DNA of 64,000 nt. It comes from Rhodanobacter sp. AS-Z3 (GTDB lineage Bacteria; Pseudomonadota; Gammaproteobacteria; Xanthomonadales; Rhodanobacteraceae). The first letter of the stretch is position 1. Every line of letters starts with the position of its first letter. Shown here piece by piece: positions 10,426 through 19,569 of the stretch. Position numbers and translations under genes: made by a program. Location: NCBI RefSeq assembly GCF_029224025.1, contig NZ_CP119392.1, positions 2,441,001-2,505,000 on the forward strand, written 5' to 3'. A model generated the notes under the pieces. That model saw only the letters and a list, made by a program, of their open reading frames with translations. It did not search any database and was not told the origin of the DNA.

Positions 10426-11930
10426 GTCAGGCCTGGCGCCATGTGATTCGTCGCGAATACATTGATCTCGACGTCGAGGGCGGCGAGTTGGATGGCTTTG
10501 CGCTGCAAGCGCAGCTGGCGGCGCTATGCCATGGCGAACTGACGGTGGCGCTGGATGAAGCGTTCTCCCGAGCGGTGCCGGGCGAGGAGCATTGGCAGTT
10601 CGACCGAATTGACGTCGATGCCGGGCATTTCACCCAGGAAACCTTTGCGGGCGACTTTGTCGCAGCCGTGGCGGCTGCGGTGAAGGTGCAGATAAAAGAG
10701 CGCCAGGCGCAGGCCATTGCGCAGCCGGAAGTTTCCGCCGAAGAGGGCGATGTGCAGTGGAGCGGAGCACAGTCGATCGATCAGGCCTTCCTCTACTTCC
10801 TTGCTACCGGTGTGTTGCCTTGGTGGTGCCGTCTGCCTGAAGGACAGACGCTGGAGTCGATGCTCGACAAAGCCTGGAGCGAGGTGCCGGGACAAGGGCA
10901 GGGCGGAAGCACTGAAGCGTTGGCACTCGTGGCATTGATGCGAGTGTTGTCGTCAGCAGTGCCGCGACTGCGCATGGTGCGGCAGTTCTCGCAGCCGTTT
11001 CTGGGACGCGTACTGGAACGGTTGGCGCCGACGGCGTTGGTAGTGCTGCGCGAGGTGGTGGCAGCGGTTCATCACGAATGGGCACTCGCGCTGCCGGCGG
11101 CCGTTCCGGAGCAGGCATGGGTCGCGACCTTTGTTTGTGCAGTGACGCAGCAAACGATCTCACAACGGCACCTGCTCGAGGCATGGGCGACTCTGACGCC
11201 CGAGTTCATCACGCCCGCCATCATCGCAAGCGTGTTGCGCGCAGCAACCACGCATGCGGTAGACCTGTCGCTGAAGCAGCTGCGCGACAAAACCAGTGTC
11301 AGTGAGAGCAAACCCGCAACATCGACTGCCGCACCGTCCCGCCGTGATGCTCAAGACGCCACCAGCCCACAGCCAGCCGATGGCTCTCGTTCCGAGCATC
11401 GAATGGCGATCTCGGCGAAGCCGCTTGATCTGCACGAAGACGTCTTCATCGACTGCGCCGGCATGGTGTTGCTGCACCCGTTCCTGCCACGGTTGTTCGA
11501 GCGACTGGAGCTCATCGCGGACGACCACCTGCTGCAACCTGACAGGGCGTTGGCACTGTTGCACTTCCTGGCGACCGGGCAATCGAGCGCGCCCGAACAT
11601 GCACTGGTGTTGCCGAAATTGCTGTGCGGAATGGAGGCCTTCGAGATTGCCGGCGCACCGGTGGAGCTTGGCGAAGCAGATCGAACGGAAGCCGAAAATC
11701 TGTTGCAGTCAGCGATCGATTACTGGCCGGCCATCGGTCAGACCACGCTCGACGGCTTTCGCGGCAATTTTCTGGTGCGACCGGGAAAACTTGGCAAGCG
11801 CGGCGACGAAGATCTGCTGCAGATCGAGAAGCAGAGTTGGGACATCCTGCTCGGGCAATTGCCCTGGAGCATCGGTGTGGTGCGCTTGCCGTGGATGCGG
11901 CGAATGTTGTGGGTGGAGTGGCCGTATTGA
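10422..11930 (+). CDS. Contractile injection system tape-measure-family protein
   Basis: The product is 502 residues, and its ATG overlaps the previous stop (ATGA). The N-terminus (HVIRREYIDLDVEG, a segment ending in an ALDEAFSRAV run, then WQFDRIDVDAG) follows the pattern of the CIS_TMP family: a beta hairpin, then an acidic 'R-x-(D/E)-x-D-x-G' segment. A recurrent motif near residue 345 (HEDVFIDCAGMVLLHPFLPR) is also typical of that family. In eCIS loci this gene sits between the baseplate genes and the AAA+ ATPase gene, as here. Family members are thought to set tube length, but this one is short for a ruler and its role is inferred from family and position. Confidence 0.72.
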   Translation: MSQAWRHVIRREYIDLDVEGGELDGFALQAQLAALCHGELTVALDEAFSRAVPGEEHWQFDRIDVDAGHFTQETFAGDFVAAVAAAVKVQIKERQAQAIAQPEVSAEEGDVQWSGAQSIDQAFLYFLATGVLPWWCRLPEGQTLESMLDKAWSEVPGQGQGGSTEALALVALMRVLSSAVPRLRMVRQFSQPFLGRVLERLAPTALVVLREVVAAVHHEWALALPAAVPEQAWVATFVCAVTQQTISQRHLLEAWATLTPEFITPAIIASVLRAATTHAVDLSLKQLRDKTSVSESKPATSTAAPSRRDAQDATSPQPADGSRSEHRMAISAKPLDLHEDVFIDCAGMVLLHPFLPRLFERLELIADDHLLQPDRALALLHFLATGQSSAPEHALVLPKLLCGMEAFEIAGAPVELGEADRTEAENLLQSAIDYWPAIGQTTLDGFRGNFLVRPGKLGKRGDEDLLQIEKQSWDILLGQLPWSIGVVRLPWMRRMLWVEWPY

Positions 11931-11962
11931 CGACCTGTTGAGGGTCCGACGGAGAAAGGCGA

Positions 11963-14900
11963 GTGGGGTCGACCAAGGCGACAGCCGAAAAAAGTTCGAG
12001 CACTGCATCGGCGACGCTATCGCAGGCGCCCAAGCGCCCGTTTTTTGCTCACGCTGGGGGAGGGGAGTTCTTTGCGCCCGTGCAGGCAAAGATGACTGTC
12101 GGTGCGCCCGGCGACAAGTTCGAGCAAGAAGCCGACCACACTGCAGACAAGGTGTTGCGCATGCCCGATCCGGGTATGGCAGGGAAGCTGCAGCGAGCCC
12201 CCGGCGACAAGGCGCAGCGGCAAGGCGCGCACAGGTTGCAACGCCAGAGCGTCGACAAGGTGCAGCGTCGTGCAGAAGAAAAGATCTTCCGTACGACGGC
12301 GGACGAGGGTATCCAGAAAGCACCGGAGCCGAGACTGCAGCGCCGGGAGGAAGAGAAGATTCTGCGCGTGCCAGCCGAGCAGAAGGTGCAGCGAGTCGAA
12401 CAGAACGGGATCCAGCGCACTGAAGAAAAAGTAGCGCACCCGCATCGCGCGGAAGAAAAAATCTTCCGCTCCCCCGACGACACACTGCGGAAGAAGGACG
12501 AGGCCTTGATCCAGAAAGCTGCGACCGTACCGGGCGGTGAGCATGTGCAGCGTGCCGCCGCTGGCGGCGTGCCGGCGGTCGAGGACCACGTGCAGTCGAC
12601 CATCCACCGCAAGATGACCGGAGGCCAGCTGCTGGCCAACGATGCCCGCGGCTTCATGGAGCCGCGCTTCGACGCCGACTTCAGCAACGTGCGCGTGCAT
12701 CACGACGGGGAAGCGGCCGGCCTGAACAACCGGCTGGGCGCGAAAGCCTTCACCTACCAGAACCACATCTTCTTCTCGCGCGGCCAGTACCAGCCCGGCA
12801 CCAGCGACGGCAAGCAACTGCTCGCGCACGAGTTGACCCACACCATCCAGCAGGGTCACGCGGTACAGCGTTCGCCGGAAGTCGCGCCGGTTTCGGCCGC
12901 GCCAGCCACACCGACGGTACAGCGCTTTGGTATTCAGGACGCATTGGACAAGTTCGCCGACTGGGCCTACGCGATTCCCGGCTACCGGCTGATGACCCTG
13001 GTGATCGGCTTCAATCCCATCAACATGCGTTCGGCTGACCGCTCGGCGGCCAACATCCTGCGTGGCCTGATCGAGCTGATGCCCGGTGGCTCGCTGATCA
13101 CCCAGGCGCTGGACAACCACGGCGTGATCAACAAAGCCGCCACCTGGGTGGAATCCAAGCTCAAGCAGCTCGGCGACATCGGCGCGGGGCTGAAGCAGGC
13201 GCTGGATGACTTCCTGGACTCGCTGAGCTGGACCGACATCTTCGACCTGAGCGGCGTCTGGGCACGCGCCAAGCGCATCTTCACCGAGCCGATCACCCAG
13301 CTGATCGACTTCGCCGTGACCACGGCGGTCGAACTGCTGAAAATGATCAAGGACGCGATCCTCAAACCTTTGGCCGTCATGGCACAAGGCACGCGAGGCT
13401 ACGACTTGCTGTGCGTGTTGCTGGGTAGCGATTCGATCACTGGCGAGGCCAAGCCGCCCACCGCGGACAATCTGCTCGGCGGCTTCATGAAGCTGATCGG
13501 GCAGGAGGAGATCTGGGACAACATCAAGAAAGGCAATGCCATCGCGCGCGCCTTCGCGTGGTTCAGAACGGCGCTGGGTGGCCTGATGGGGATTGTGCGT
13601 TCGATCCCGACCCGCATCATCGAGACGCTGACTTCGCTGACCATCACCGACGTGCTGACGGTGGTCGGCGCGTTCGGCAAGATCGCCAGCTGCTTCATCA
13701 GTATCGCTTCAGACTTCATCAGTTGGGGCATGGGCACGATCTGGGATCTGCTGAAGATCATCTTCGATGTGGTGAAGCCCGGTTTGATGGGCTACATCAC
13801 GAAGACCGGGGCGGCGCTCAAGAGCATCCTGAAGAACCCGATACCGTTTCTGCGCAACCTGGTGAGCGCGGCCAAACTCGGCTTCAGCAACTTCGCCGGT
13901 CACTTCGGCGCGCATCTCAAGGCTGGGCTGATCGATTGGCTAACCGGTTCGCTGACCGGTGTCTACATCCCGAAGGCGGCCACCCTGCCGGAGCTGGGCA
14001 AATTTGCGATGAGCGTCCTCGGCATCACCTGGGCGCAGGTTCGCGGCAAGATCGTCGCAGCGCTGGGGCCCAATGGCGAGCGCATCATGCAAGGTCTGGA
14101 ACAGGCCTTCGATGTAGTCAAGGCGCTGGTGACTGGCGGTGTGGCGGCGGTGTGGGATCTGATCAAGGAAAAGCTCAGCGACCTCAAGGACCAGGTGATC
14201 GGCGGCATCGTTTCCTTCGTCACCGACACCATCATCAAGAAAGCCATCCCCAAGCTGATCGGCATGTTCATCCCGGGTGCGGGGTTCATTCCTGCGATCA
14301 TCTCGATCTACGACACGATCATGGTCTTCGTGCACAAGATCTCCAAGATCATCCAGGTCGTGAAGGGGTTCATCGATTCCATCGTGACCATCGCGGCCGG
14401 CAATATCGGTGGTGCGGCCAAACGGGTCGAAAGCATTCTGGCGGGGCTGTTGTCGCTGTCGATCAGCTTCCTGGCAGGCTTCCTCGGACTGAGCAAGGTC
14501 GCCGACAAGATCATGGCCGTGGTGCAGAAGGTGCGCGCCAAGGTGGATGCGGCGATCGGGGCGGCGGTGGGGTGGGTGGTGGGGAAGGCGAAGTCGATGT
14601 TCGCGAGGTTGTTCGGTGGCAAGGACAAGCCGGATGATCGGACGCCAAGCCAGAAGCAGGCAGATCTGGATAAGGCGATCAGCGAGGCGAACGCGTTGCA
14701 GACTGCGCCGCACGCAACTGAGCAATCCATCAAGAAGGGCCTGGGGGCAATCAAGGCCAAGTACAAGATGAAGTCGCTTGTACTAGTTGTTGAATCCACG
14801 GACGATGCCACGGAAAAAGTCCACGTCGAAGGCGAAATTAATCCCAAGAAGCAGACACCAACTAGCGATACCAGTACCGGCGGTCCAGTCACCCCAGTAC

Positions 14901-15568
14901 CGGTCAATGCGTGGATTCTCAACAAGGGTTCTGGCAACCGCTTCGAGCAGGTGTCGGCTAGTGCCAACTTGTCCGTGCGAGTTGGCGGAGTGCTGGTACC
15001 GCAGACCTTCATGACCGACATTCCCGGCGGCGGCAGCAATAAGCTGGCCTATTCGGCGGAAGGCACGGCGTGGGAGCGCACCAGTTTCGTGCACGAGTCC
15101 AAGCTGGTTACGCCCGTCGGCGGCGGCGAGTTCAAGCTGGCTCCGGCGGTGACCGGCGATAACATCCGTGCCCGGTTCTACCAGGACTCCAGTTCCATTC
15201 ACGAAAACGTTAAAAGGGGCCGTCGCTCAACGCTGATGCACAACGGCACGCACTTCCTGAGCGAGGGTGACCCCAAAGATGAGCAACGCTTCGGTTACAA
15301 GCTCGAACCCACCAGCGGACTGGCCTTGGTGCCGTGGACAGACTCGTCGGCTGACCACCAACCGCCCGTTGCAGCCCACTGGACCAGCGGAGGCAACAAC
15401 CAGACCAGAGGCAGTAACACCAACCAGGCCACACGCAAGATGTGGACCTCCAGTCCGTCGACTTACAAGATCATGTCCGGTTCGCTGAATTCGAGCCTCA
15501 ACTCGCGCGACGCGAAGTACACGCAAGTTGTGGGCATCAATTTCCGCGGGCCGGGCGAACGGCCATGA
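11963..15568 (+). CDS. DUF4157 protein, candidate eCIS effector with toxin-like C-terminus
   Basis: The product is 1201 residues. The start is GTG 11963, preceded by GGAGAAAGG. Residues 40-200 are a low-complexity stretch of degenerate 'VQR/LQR/IFR' repeats rich in Lys, Glu and Arg. A DUF4157 domain follows (about 215-297) ending in LLAHELTHTIQQG, a zincin-type HEXXH motif with His near 289 and 293. Residues 320-890 are amphipathic and hydrophobic helices rich in Gly/Ile/Val, resembling pore-forming or translocation regions. Residues 895-960 (SQKQADLDKAISEANAL, then a Lys-Tyr-Lys-Met-Lys segment, ending INPKKQT) resemble the linker before toxin domains in polymorphic toxins. The last 240 residues are unassigned but include a His-rich DHQPPVAAHW segment. 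DUF4157 proteins are known cargo-type partners of eCIS; the effector call is inferred. Confidence 0.72.
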   Translation: MGSTKATAEKSSSTASATLSQAPKRPFFAHAGGGEFFAPVQAKMTVGAPGDKFEQEADHTADKVLRMPDPGMAGKLQRAPGDKAQRQGAHRLQRQSVDKVQRRAEEKIFRTTADEGIQKAPEPRLQRREEEKILRVPAEQKVQRVEQNGIQRTEEKVAHPHRAEEKIFRSPDDTLRKKDEALIQKAATVPGGEHVQRAAAGGVPAVEDHVQSTIHRKMTGGQLLANDARGFMEPRFDADFSNVRVHHDGEAAGLNNRLGAKAFTYQNHIFFSRGQYQPGTSDGKQLLAHELTHTIQQGHAVQRSPEVAPVSAAPATPTVQRFGIQDALDKFADWAYAIPGYRLMTLVIGFNPINMRSADRSAANILRGLIELMPGGSLITQALDNHGVINKAATWVESKLKQLGDIGAGLKQALDDFLDSLSWTDIFDLSGVWARAKRIFTEPITQLIDFAVTTAVELLKMIKDAILKPLAVMAQGTRGYDLLCVLLGSDSITGEAKPPTADNLLGGFMKLIGQEEIWDNIKKGNAIARAFAWFRTALGGLMGIVRSIPTRIIETLTSLTITDVLTVVGAFGKIASCFISIASDFISWGMGTIWDLLKIIFDVVKPGLMGYITKTGAALKSILKNPIPFLRNLVSAAKLGFSNFAGHFGAHLKAGLIDWLTGSLTGVYIPKAATLPELGKFAMSVLGITWAQVRGKIVAALGPNGERIMQGLEQAFDVVKALVTGGVAAVWDLIKEKLSDLKDQVIGGIVSFVTDTIIKKAIPKLIGMFIPGAGFIPAIISIYDTIMVFVHKISKIIQVVKGFIDSIVTIAAGNIGGAAKRVESILAGLLSLSISFLAGFLGLSKVADKIMAVVQKVRAKVDAAIGAAVGWVVGKAKSMFARLFGGKDKPDDRTPSQKQADLDKAISEANALQTAPHATEQSIKKGLGAIKAKYKMKSLVLVVESTDDATEKVHVEGEINPKKQTPTSDTSTGGPVTPVPVNAWILNKGSGNRFEQVSASANLSVRVGGVLVPQTFMTDIPGGGSNKLAYSAEGTAWERTSFVHESKLVTPVGGGEFKLAPAVTGDNIRARFYQDSSSIHENVKRGRRSTLMHNGTHFLSEGDPKDEQRFGYKLEPTSGLALVPWTDSSADHQPPVAAHWTSGGNNQTRGSNTNQATRKMWTSSPSTYKIMSGSLNSSLNSRDAKYTQVVGINFRGPGERP

Positions 15569-15608
15569 TCGCCGACCGTCGCGGAGCGACTCCGCGGAGA
15601 CCCTAGCC

Positions 15609-16931
15609 ATGACATCGCACGCCAATATCGACGCCGCGCTGGACTGGATCACCTGCTTCGTCGCGGGTTGCCTGAACGTGCATTTCGGCAAGGTCGGACA
15701 CTACGAACCACGACCATTTGTATACCAGGAGGACGACTCCTGGATCGGCCGCTTCGTGAAAAATCAGGACACCGGAGCATGCGAGTTTGCCTTGCTGATG
15801 CTGGCCTTGCTACCGCACCTGCATCCGGGCGTGTTCGACAAGCTCCTGGCGGAACACATGCCCGGCGGCGGCGAATTTCCGGAACTTGGCGGCACGCGTG
15901 GTGCTGGCTATCGCAGCTTCCTACCCACCGGCGAAACCGCGCAGTTCGTGCTGGCTGGCAGCAACTTCGAGGGACGGCTGGAGGTCCAGCATGCGCTCTC
16001 GGCTGAACAGTGGCTGGGCCGCCAGCGTGTGCTTTGGGTAGAGCCGGTGCGCGAAGGCGAACCCGCCATGAGTGGCCGCCTGATCGTCAACCCGGAAATC
16101 GTCGAGGAAATCGTCACAGGCAAAGTCGGCCATCCCGCCTTCAGCACCGACTTTCCCGCCGAGCACATCGAAACCCCGATGGACTGGGACGATCTGGTGC
16201 TCAACCCGATGACACGCGGCCAAATCCGCGAGATCGAACACTGGATCAAGCACAACGACACCTTGATGAGCGAGTGGGGCATGCGTAAACGCGTCAAGCC
16301 CGGCTACCGCGCGCTGTTCTACGGTCCTCCGGGAACTGGCAAGACGCTGAGCGCGATGCTGCTGGGCAAGCACACTGGCAAAGAGGTATTCCGCGTGGAT
16401 CTGTCGCGGGTGGTGTCGAAGTACATCGGCGAGACCGAGAAAAATCTGTCGCGCCTGTTCGACAAGGCGGAGAACAAGAACTGGATACTGTTTTTCGACG
16501 AGGCCGATGCGCTGTTCTCCAAGCGCACCGAAGTGCGCGATGCGCACGACAAGTATGCCAACCAGGAAGTGGCATATCTGCTGCAGCGAATCGAGGGCTA
16601 CAACGGTCTGGTAATCCTGGCTTCCAACCAGCGCGCCAACATCGACGACGCTTTCGTACGGCGCCTGCAGGCGATCATCCCGTTCCCGGTACCCCGGCAG
16701 GAAGAGCGCTACGAAATCTGGCGCCGCACCTTTCCCGCGCAGATCGCCTTGGCCGGCGACGTCGATTGGCGGCACATTGCCGCGCGACACGAGTTGACCG
16801 GCGCGAACATCCTCAACGTCACACACTTCTGCGCGATCGAGGCGTTGGCAAACGAGAGCCTGCAGATCGATCTGAAAAGCTTGGAGACAGCGATCAGGCG
16901 CGAGTACGTAAAGGAAGGGAAGGTCATGTAG
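15609..16931 (+). CDS. eCIS AAA+ ATPase (Afp15-like)
   Basis: The product is 440 residues. I chose ATG 15609 (MTSHANIDAALDW) because it follows GGAGACC and clears the upstream gene; an in-frame start at 15528 would overlap the DUF4157 gene by 41 bases. The C-terminal half is a single AAA+ module. Walker A is GPPGTGKT near residues 239-246, Walker B is ILFFDEADALF near 292-302, and an arginine-finger-type segment (NIDDAFVRRLQ) comes later. This matches the ATPase kept in almost all eCIS loci and thought to act in particle assembly. It is the last eCIS gene visible; no Afp16-type cap gene follows within the window. Confidence 0.85.
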   Translation: MTSHANIDAALDWITCFVAGCLNVHFGKVGHYEPRPFVYQEDDSWIGRFVKNQDTGACEFALLMLALLPHLHPGVFDKLLAEHMPGGGEFPELGGTRGAGYRSFLPTGETAQFVLAGSNFEGRLEVQHALSAEQWLGRQRVLWVEPVREGEPAMSGRLIVNPEIVEEIVTGKVGHPAFSTDFPAEHIETPMDWDDLVLNPMTRGQIREIEHWIKHNDTLMSEWGMRKRVKPGYRALFYGPPGTGKTLSAMLLGKHTGKEVFRVDLSRVVSKYIGETEKNLSRLFDKAENKNWILFFDEADALFSKRTEVRDAHDKYANQEVAYLLQRIEGYNGLVILASNQRANIDDAFVRRLQAIIPFPVPRQEERYEIWRRTFPAQIALAGDVDWRHIAARHELTGANILNVTHFCAIEALANESLQIDLKSLETAIRREYVKEGKVM

Positions 16932-16949
16932 GAAATGGCTTGATGGGTA

Positions 16950-17106
16950 GAGGCCGGAACTAATCCTTTATCCTCGCGACTTCCATAAGCCCTTGATGGG
17001 TCATGCCGCCACCGCATTTGCAGGCGATTTTTAGTTTTCGATTGCGCAACTAATTACCGATTAATTTTCGGCCTGAAACTAATCTTCGACCTTTTTGTCG
17101 TGTTCA
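16950..17106 (+). repeat. Candidate TnsB-site repeats at the left end of the Tn7-like element
   Basis: Three related segments occur between the eCIS ATPase stop and the IS insertion: GGCCGGAACTAATC near 16953, GCGCAACTAATTACC near 17045 and GGCCTGAAACTAATC near 17078. They share (G/C)AACTAAT, and the first and third also share GGCC(G/T)G in front. Tn7 and Tn5053 relatives carry several such transposase-binding repeats at each end, and the tns operon lies just beyond the insertions. I could not find a matching set at a right end or a clear 5'-TGT terminus, so this is tentative. No gene is visible in this stretch. Confidence 0.35.
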
Positions 17107-17123
17107 ACAACTTTCCTGATTAG

Positions 17124-18313
17124 GGATGCTCTGATTTATTCCCCGTCTGCGGCATCATAGCCAGCAGTCCCCAGGAAGCCCATCGCCGATGAAGCAGCGT
17201 TCGTTCGCCTCGTTGAGTTTTGAAGTCAAGAAGAAGCCGACACGTCGTGAGCGGTTTCTGGGTGAGATGGACAAAGTCGTGCCGTGGGCCGACCTGCTGG
17301 CGCTGATCGAACCGAGCTATCCGACCTCCGGTCGTCGCGGTCGCCCGCCGATGGCGGCATCGACGATGCTGCGGATCCACTTCATGCAGCAGTGGTACGC
17401 ACTGAGCGATCCAGCGATGGAAGATGCGTTGTACGAGATCGAGTCCATGCGCCGGTTTGCCGGGCTGGAGCTGAACGAGGACGCGATTCCGGACGAGTCG
17501 ACGATCCTGAAGTTCCGTCGCTTCATGGAGCAGCACGGCCTGGCGGTGAAGATCTTCGAAGCGGTCAATGCGCACCTGAGCGGCCAGGGCCTGTTGCTAC
17601 GCCAGGGCACGATCGTGGATGCCACGATCATTCAGGCGCCGTCCTCGACCAAGAATGCGGACAAACAGCGTGACCCGGACATGCGCCAGACGAAGAAGGG
17701 CCAGCAGTGGTACTTCGGCATGAAAGCGCACATCGGGGTGGACGTGGAATCGGGGCTGGTGCACACGGTAACCACGACACCTGCCAACGTGGGCGACGTG
17801 ACGGAAGTGGACAAGTTGCTGCACGGCCAAGAGAAGACGGTGCATGCCGATGCCGGCTACCAAGGCGCCGAGAAACGGGCACCCAAGCGCGGCCGCACGT
17901 GGCATATCGCGGCCAAACGCGGCAGCGTGAAGGCGATGCCCGAGGGCGAGTTGAAGGATGCGGTCAAGCACACCGAGCACATGAAGGCCGCGGTTCGAGC
18001 CAAGGTGGAGCATCCGTTCCGGGTGGTGAAGCGGCAGTTCGGCTATCAGAAGGTGCGCTTCAAGGGCTTGCTCAAGAACACCGCTCAGATACTCACGCTG
18101 TTCGCGCTATCGAATCTGTGGATGGTGCGACGAACGTTGCTAGCGTCCGCAGGGGAGGTGCGCCTGTGAGGCGGGAAATCGAGGCGATTGGGGGTAACCC
18201 AGCACGGCGATGGCGGCGATATGCCTCACAATCTGCCTTTTCGTCGTAGTCAATCCATATTTTTAGCACGGCCGTCTGGACGGCCATTTTGAACTTAATT
18301 GATCAGAGCATCC
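17124..18313 (+). mobile_element. IS5-family insertion sequence, intact
   Basis: The element is 1190 bases with 12-base perfect terminal inverted repeats (GGATGCTCTGAT at 17124 and its complement ending at 18313). It is flanked by the 4-base direct repeat TTAG at 17120-17123 and 18314-18317. TTAG fits the YTAR target preference of IS5 elements. The target TTAG lies inside the left terminal repeat of the surrounding IS1595 element, nine bases from its end, so this is the younger insertion. Confidence 0.93.
17189..18169 (+). CDS. IS5-family transposase
   Basis: The product is 326 residues, full length for the IS5 group. The N-terminal domain has the family pattern GRPPMAASTMLRIHFMQQWY. The DDE catalytic residues are visible in IVDATIIQAP, VHADAGYQG and RAKVEHPFRVVKRQFG. 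The start ATG 17189 lies 65 bases inside the left end. The frame is intact, so the element may still be active. Confidence 0.93.
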   Translation: MKQRSFASLSFEVKKKPTRRERFLGEMDKVVPWADLLALIEPSYPTSGRRGRPPMAASTMLRIHFMQQWYALSDPAMEDALYEIESMRRFAGLELNEDAIPDESTILKFRRFMEQHGLAVKIFEAVNAHLSGQGLLLRQGTIVDATIIQAPSSTKNADKQRDPDMRQTKKGQQWYFGMKAHIGVDVESGLVHTVTTTPANVGDVTEVDKLLHGQEKTVHADAGYQGAEKRAPKRGRTWHIAAKRGSVKAMPEGELKDAVKHTEHMKAAVRAKVEHPFRVVKRQFGYQKVRFKGLLKNTAQILTLFALSNLWMVRRTLLASAGEVRL

Positions 18314-18326
18314 TTAGCGCTGATCC

Positions 18327-19289
18327 TCAGCTGGAAAAATTGGTGGCCTGACGTAGAAACGGCTGAGGGGAAGGGGCGCAGAGCACCATGGCGCGTAGTA
18401 GTCGCGGCACGAACTCGGGGAGGCGAAAACGGCGGTTAAAACGGTAGGCGGCTTCGGCCAGATAGCGACGTGCGTACTTGTGCTGTTTGAACGCGTGGTA
18501 AGCGCCGCCGATGGAGCGCTTCAGATTCGACAGCAGCACGTTGACCCAGCGTGCGCCGTTGATTTCGGTGGCCGCCCGACCACCTTCGCTCTCGAGCACT
18601 GTATGGGCATGTCCGGTGGCCTCGAATCGACGAAAGGCTCCGAGGCCGTCGCTGAAGGCCTCCGCTTCCGGCGCAAGTCGGCGCTGGGCCCAGTCGGTGA
18701 TCGCCGCATTGTCAAAGGTGCGTACCGGCTCGATCACCGCGAACGTCGGATGGTCGAGGTCGACATCGGTCTGCACCGCGATCACGAAGGCTTGTTTGTT
18801 TTCCGAGCCGCGACCGGACTTGCCGCCGTTGCGTTCGCCGCCCAAGTAGGCATCGTCGATCTGCACGAAACCGCTGAGTTGGCGCGGCTCTTCGCGCTGC
18901 ATCATTGCTTCCATCACTTTGTGCTTCAGGCGCCACGCGGTGCGGTAGCTCACCCCCAAGTGCCGCTTCAGTTCCAGTGCGGCCATGTTGGTCTTGGTGG
19001 AGGTCAACAGGTGAATCGCCAGGAACCAGGTCGTCAGCGGCAGCTTGGTCGCCTCGAATACGGTACCGCTCAACAACGTCGCTTGATGTCGGCACGCCCG
19101 GCACTGGTAGTAGAGCTGCCCCTCCCTGCGAAACCGCGAAGACAGCCGACCGGCGCACGCCGGACAGCGATACCCCCTCGGCCATCGCAAGCGAAACAGC
19201 GCGCGTCGGCACTTCGCCTCGGTTCCGTACTGCGCCATGAACTGTGTCATCGACAGGCCTTGTTGGAACTGCACCCGATTCATCGCCAT
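18327..19289 (-). CDS. IS1595-family transposase (ISXo2-like)
   Basis: I chose the ATG at 19289 (MAMNRVQFQQGLSMTQF, 320 residues) because GGAGGT lies six bases upstream; an in-frame ATG at 19340 would add 17 residues. An N-terminal zinc ribbon (CPACAG, then CRACRHQATLLSGT) precedes the ISXo2-like DDE domain. Catalytic-type residues are seen in VQIDDAYLGG and FSDGLGAF, with NLKRSIGGAYHAF near the C-terminus. The gene is intact, but the left terminal repeat is split by the IS5 insertion, so this copy is probably immobile. Confidence 0.9.
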   Translation of the reverse strand: MAMNRVQFQQGLSMTQFMAQYGTEAKCRRALFRLRWPRGYRCPACAGRLSSRFRREGQLYYQCRACRHQATLLSGTVFEATKLPLTTWFLAIHLLTSTKTNMAALELKRHLGVSYRTAWRLKHKVMEAMMQREEPRQLSGFVQIDDAYLGGERNGGKSGRGSENKQAFVIAVQTDVDLDHPTFAVIEPVRTFDNAAITDWAQRRLAPEAEAFSDGLGAFRRFEATGHAHTVLESEGGRAATEINGARWVNVLLSNLKRSIGGAYHAFKQHKYARRYLAEAAYRFNRRFRLPEFVPRLLRAMVLCAPSPQPFLRQATNFSS

Positions 19290-19569
19290 AACCCACCTCC
19301 GCATCGAACGTGGGCGTACCATCGCTTTTGGAAGTCTCAAATCACGCGACGGCTGGCTGAGGATCAGCGCTAATCAGGACAACTTTAGGTTGACATCTGG
19401 TGAGAAAAGCGGAAAAGAAATGTCCGGGTCAGTGAAATAGGCTGGGCGGATTACACCCTTTGCGACGAGGTGAAATGAATCCTCAGGCGATACGGCAAAA
19501 TCTTAGACCCCATAACGCTATGCAGTGAGCTTCATGGCTTCGCTTGAATACGCGTGGTTGAGATTCTGA

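Larger units (their letters stand above)
17115..19378 (-). mobile_element. IS1595-family insertion sequence (ISXo2-type), interrupted by an IS5 element
   Basis: The ends are defined by an inverted repeat of about 23 bases. The left arm begins CCTGATTAG, then continues CGCTGATCCTCAGC after the nested insertion. The right arm reads GCTGAGGATCAGCG-CTAATCAGG and ends at 19378. Both sides carry the same 8 bases, ACAACTTT (17107-17114 and 19379-19386), the target duplication length typical of IS1595. Removing the nested IS5 and one copy of TTAG leaves an element of about 1070 bases with a single transposase gene. It lies between the candidate left-end repeats and the tnsA-like gene. Confidence 0.9.

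Noticed and set aside
12017..13387. 456-codon minus-strand frame opposite the DUF4157 gene
   Set aside because: Composition (long His/Val/Leu/Gly runs) and the absence of motifs mark it as a shadow; the plus-strand gene carries the HEXXH domain.
15528..15608. 27-codon upstream extension of the eCIS ATPase gene
   Set aside because: It would overlap the DUF4157 gene, while ATG 15609 has a better-placed ribosome site and a family-like N-terminus.
18480..19373. 297-codon plus-strand frame across the IS1595 element
   Set aside because: It is antisense to the transposase with its zinc ribbon and DDE motifs, and shows no coding features of its own.
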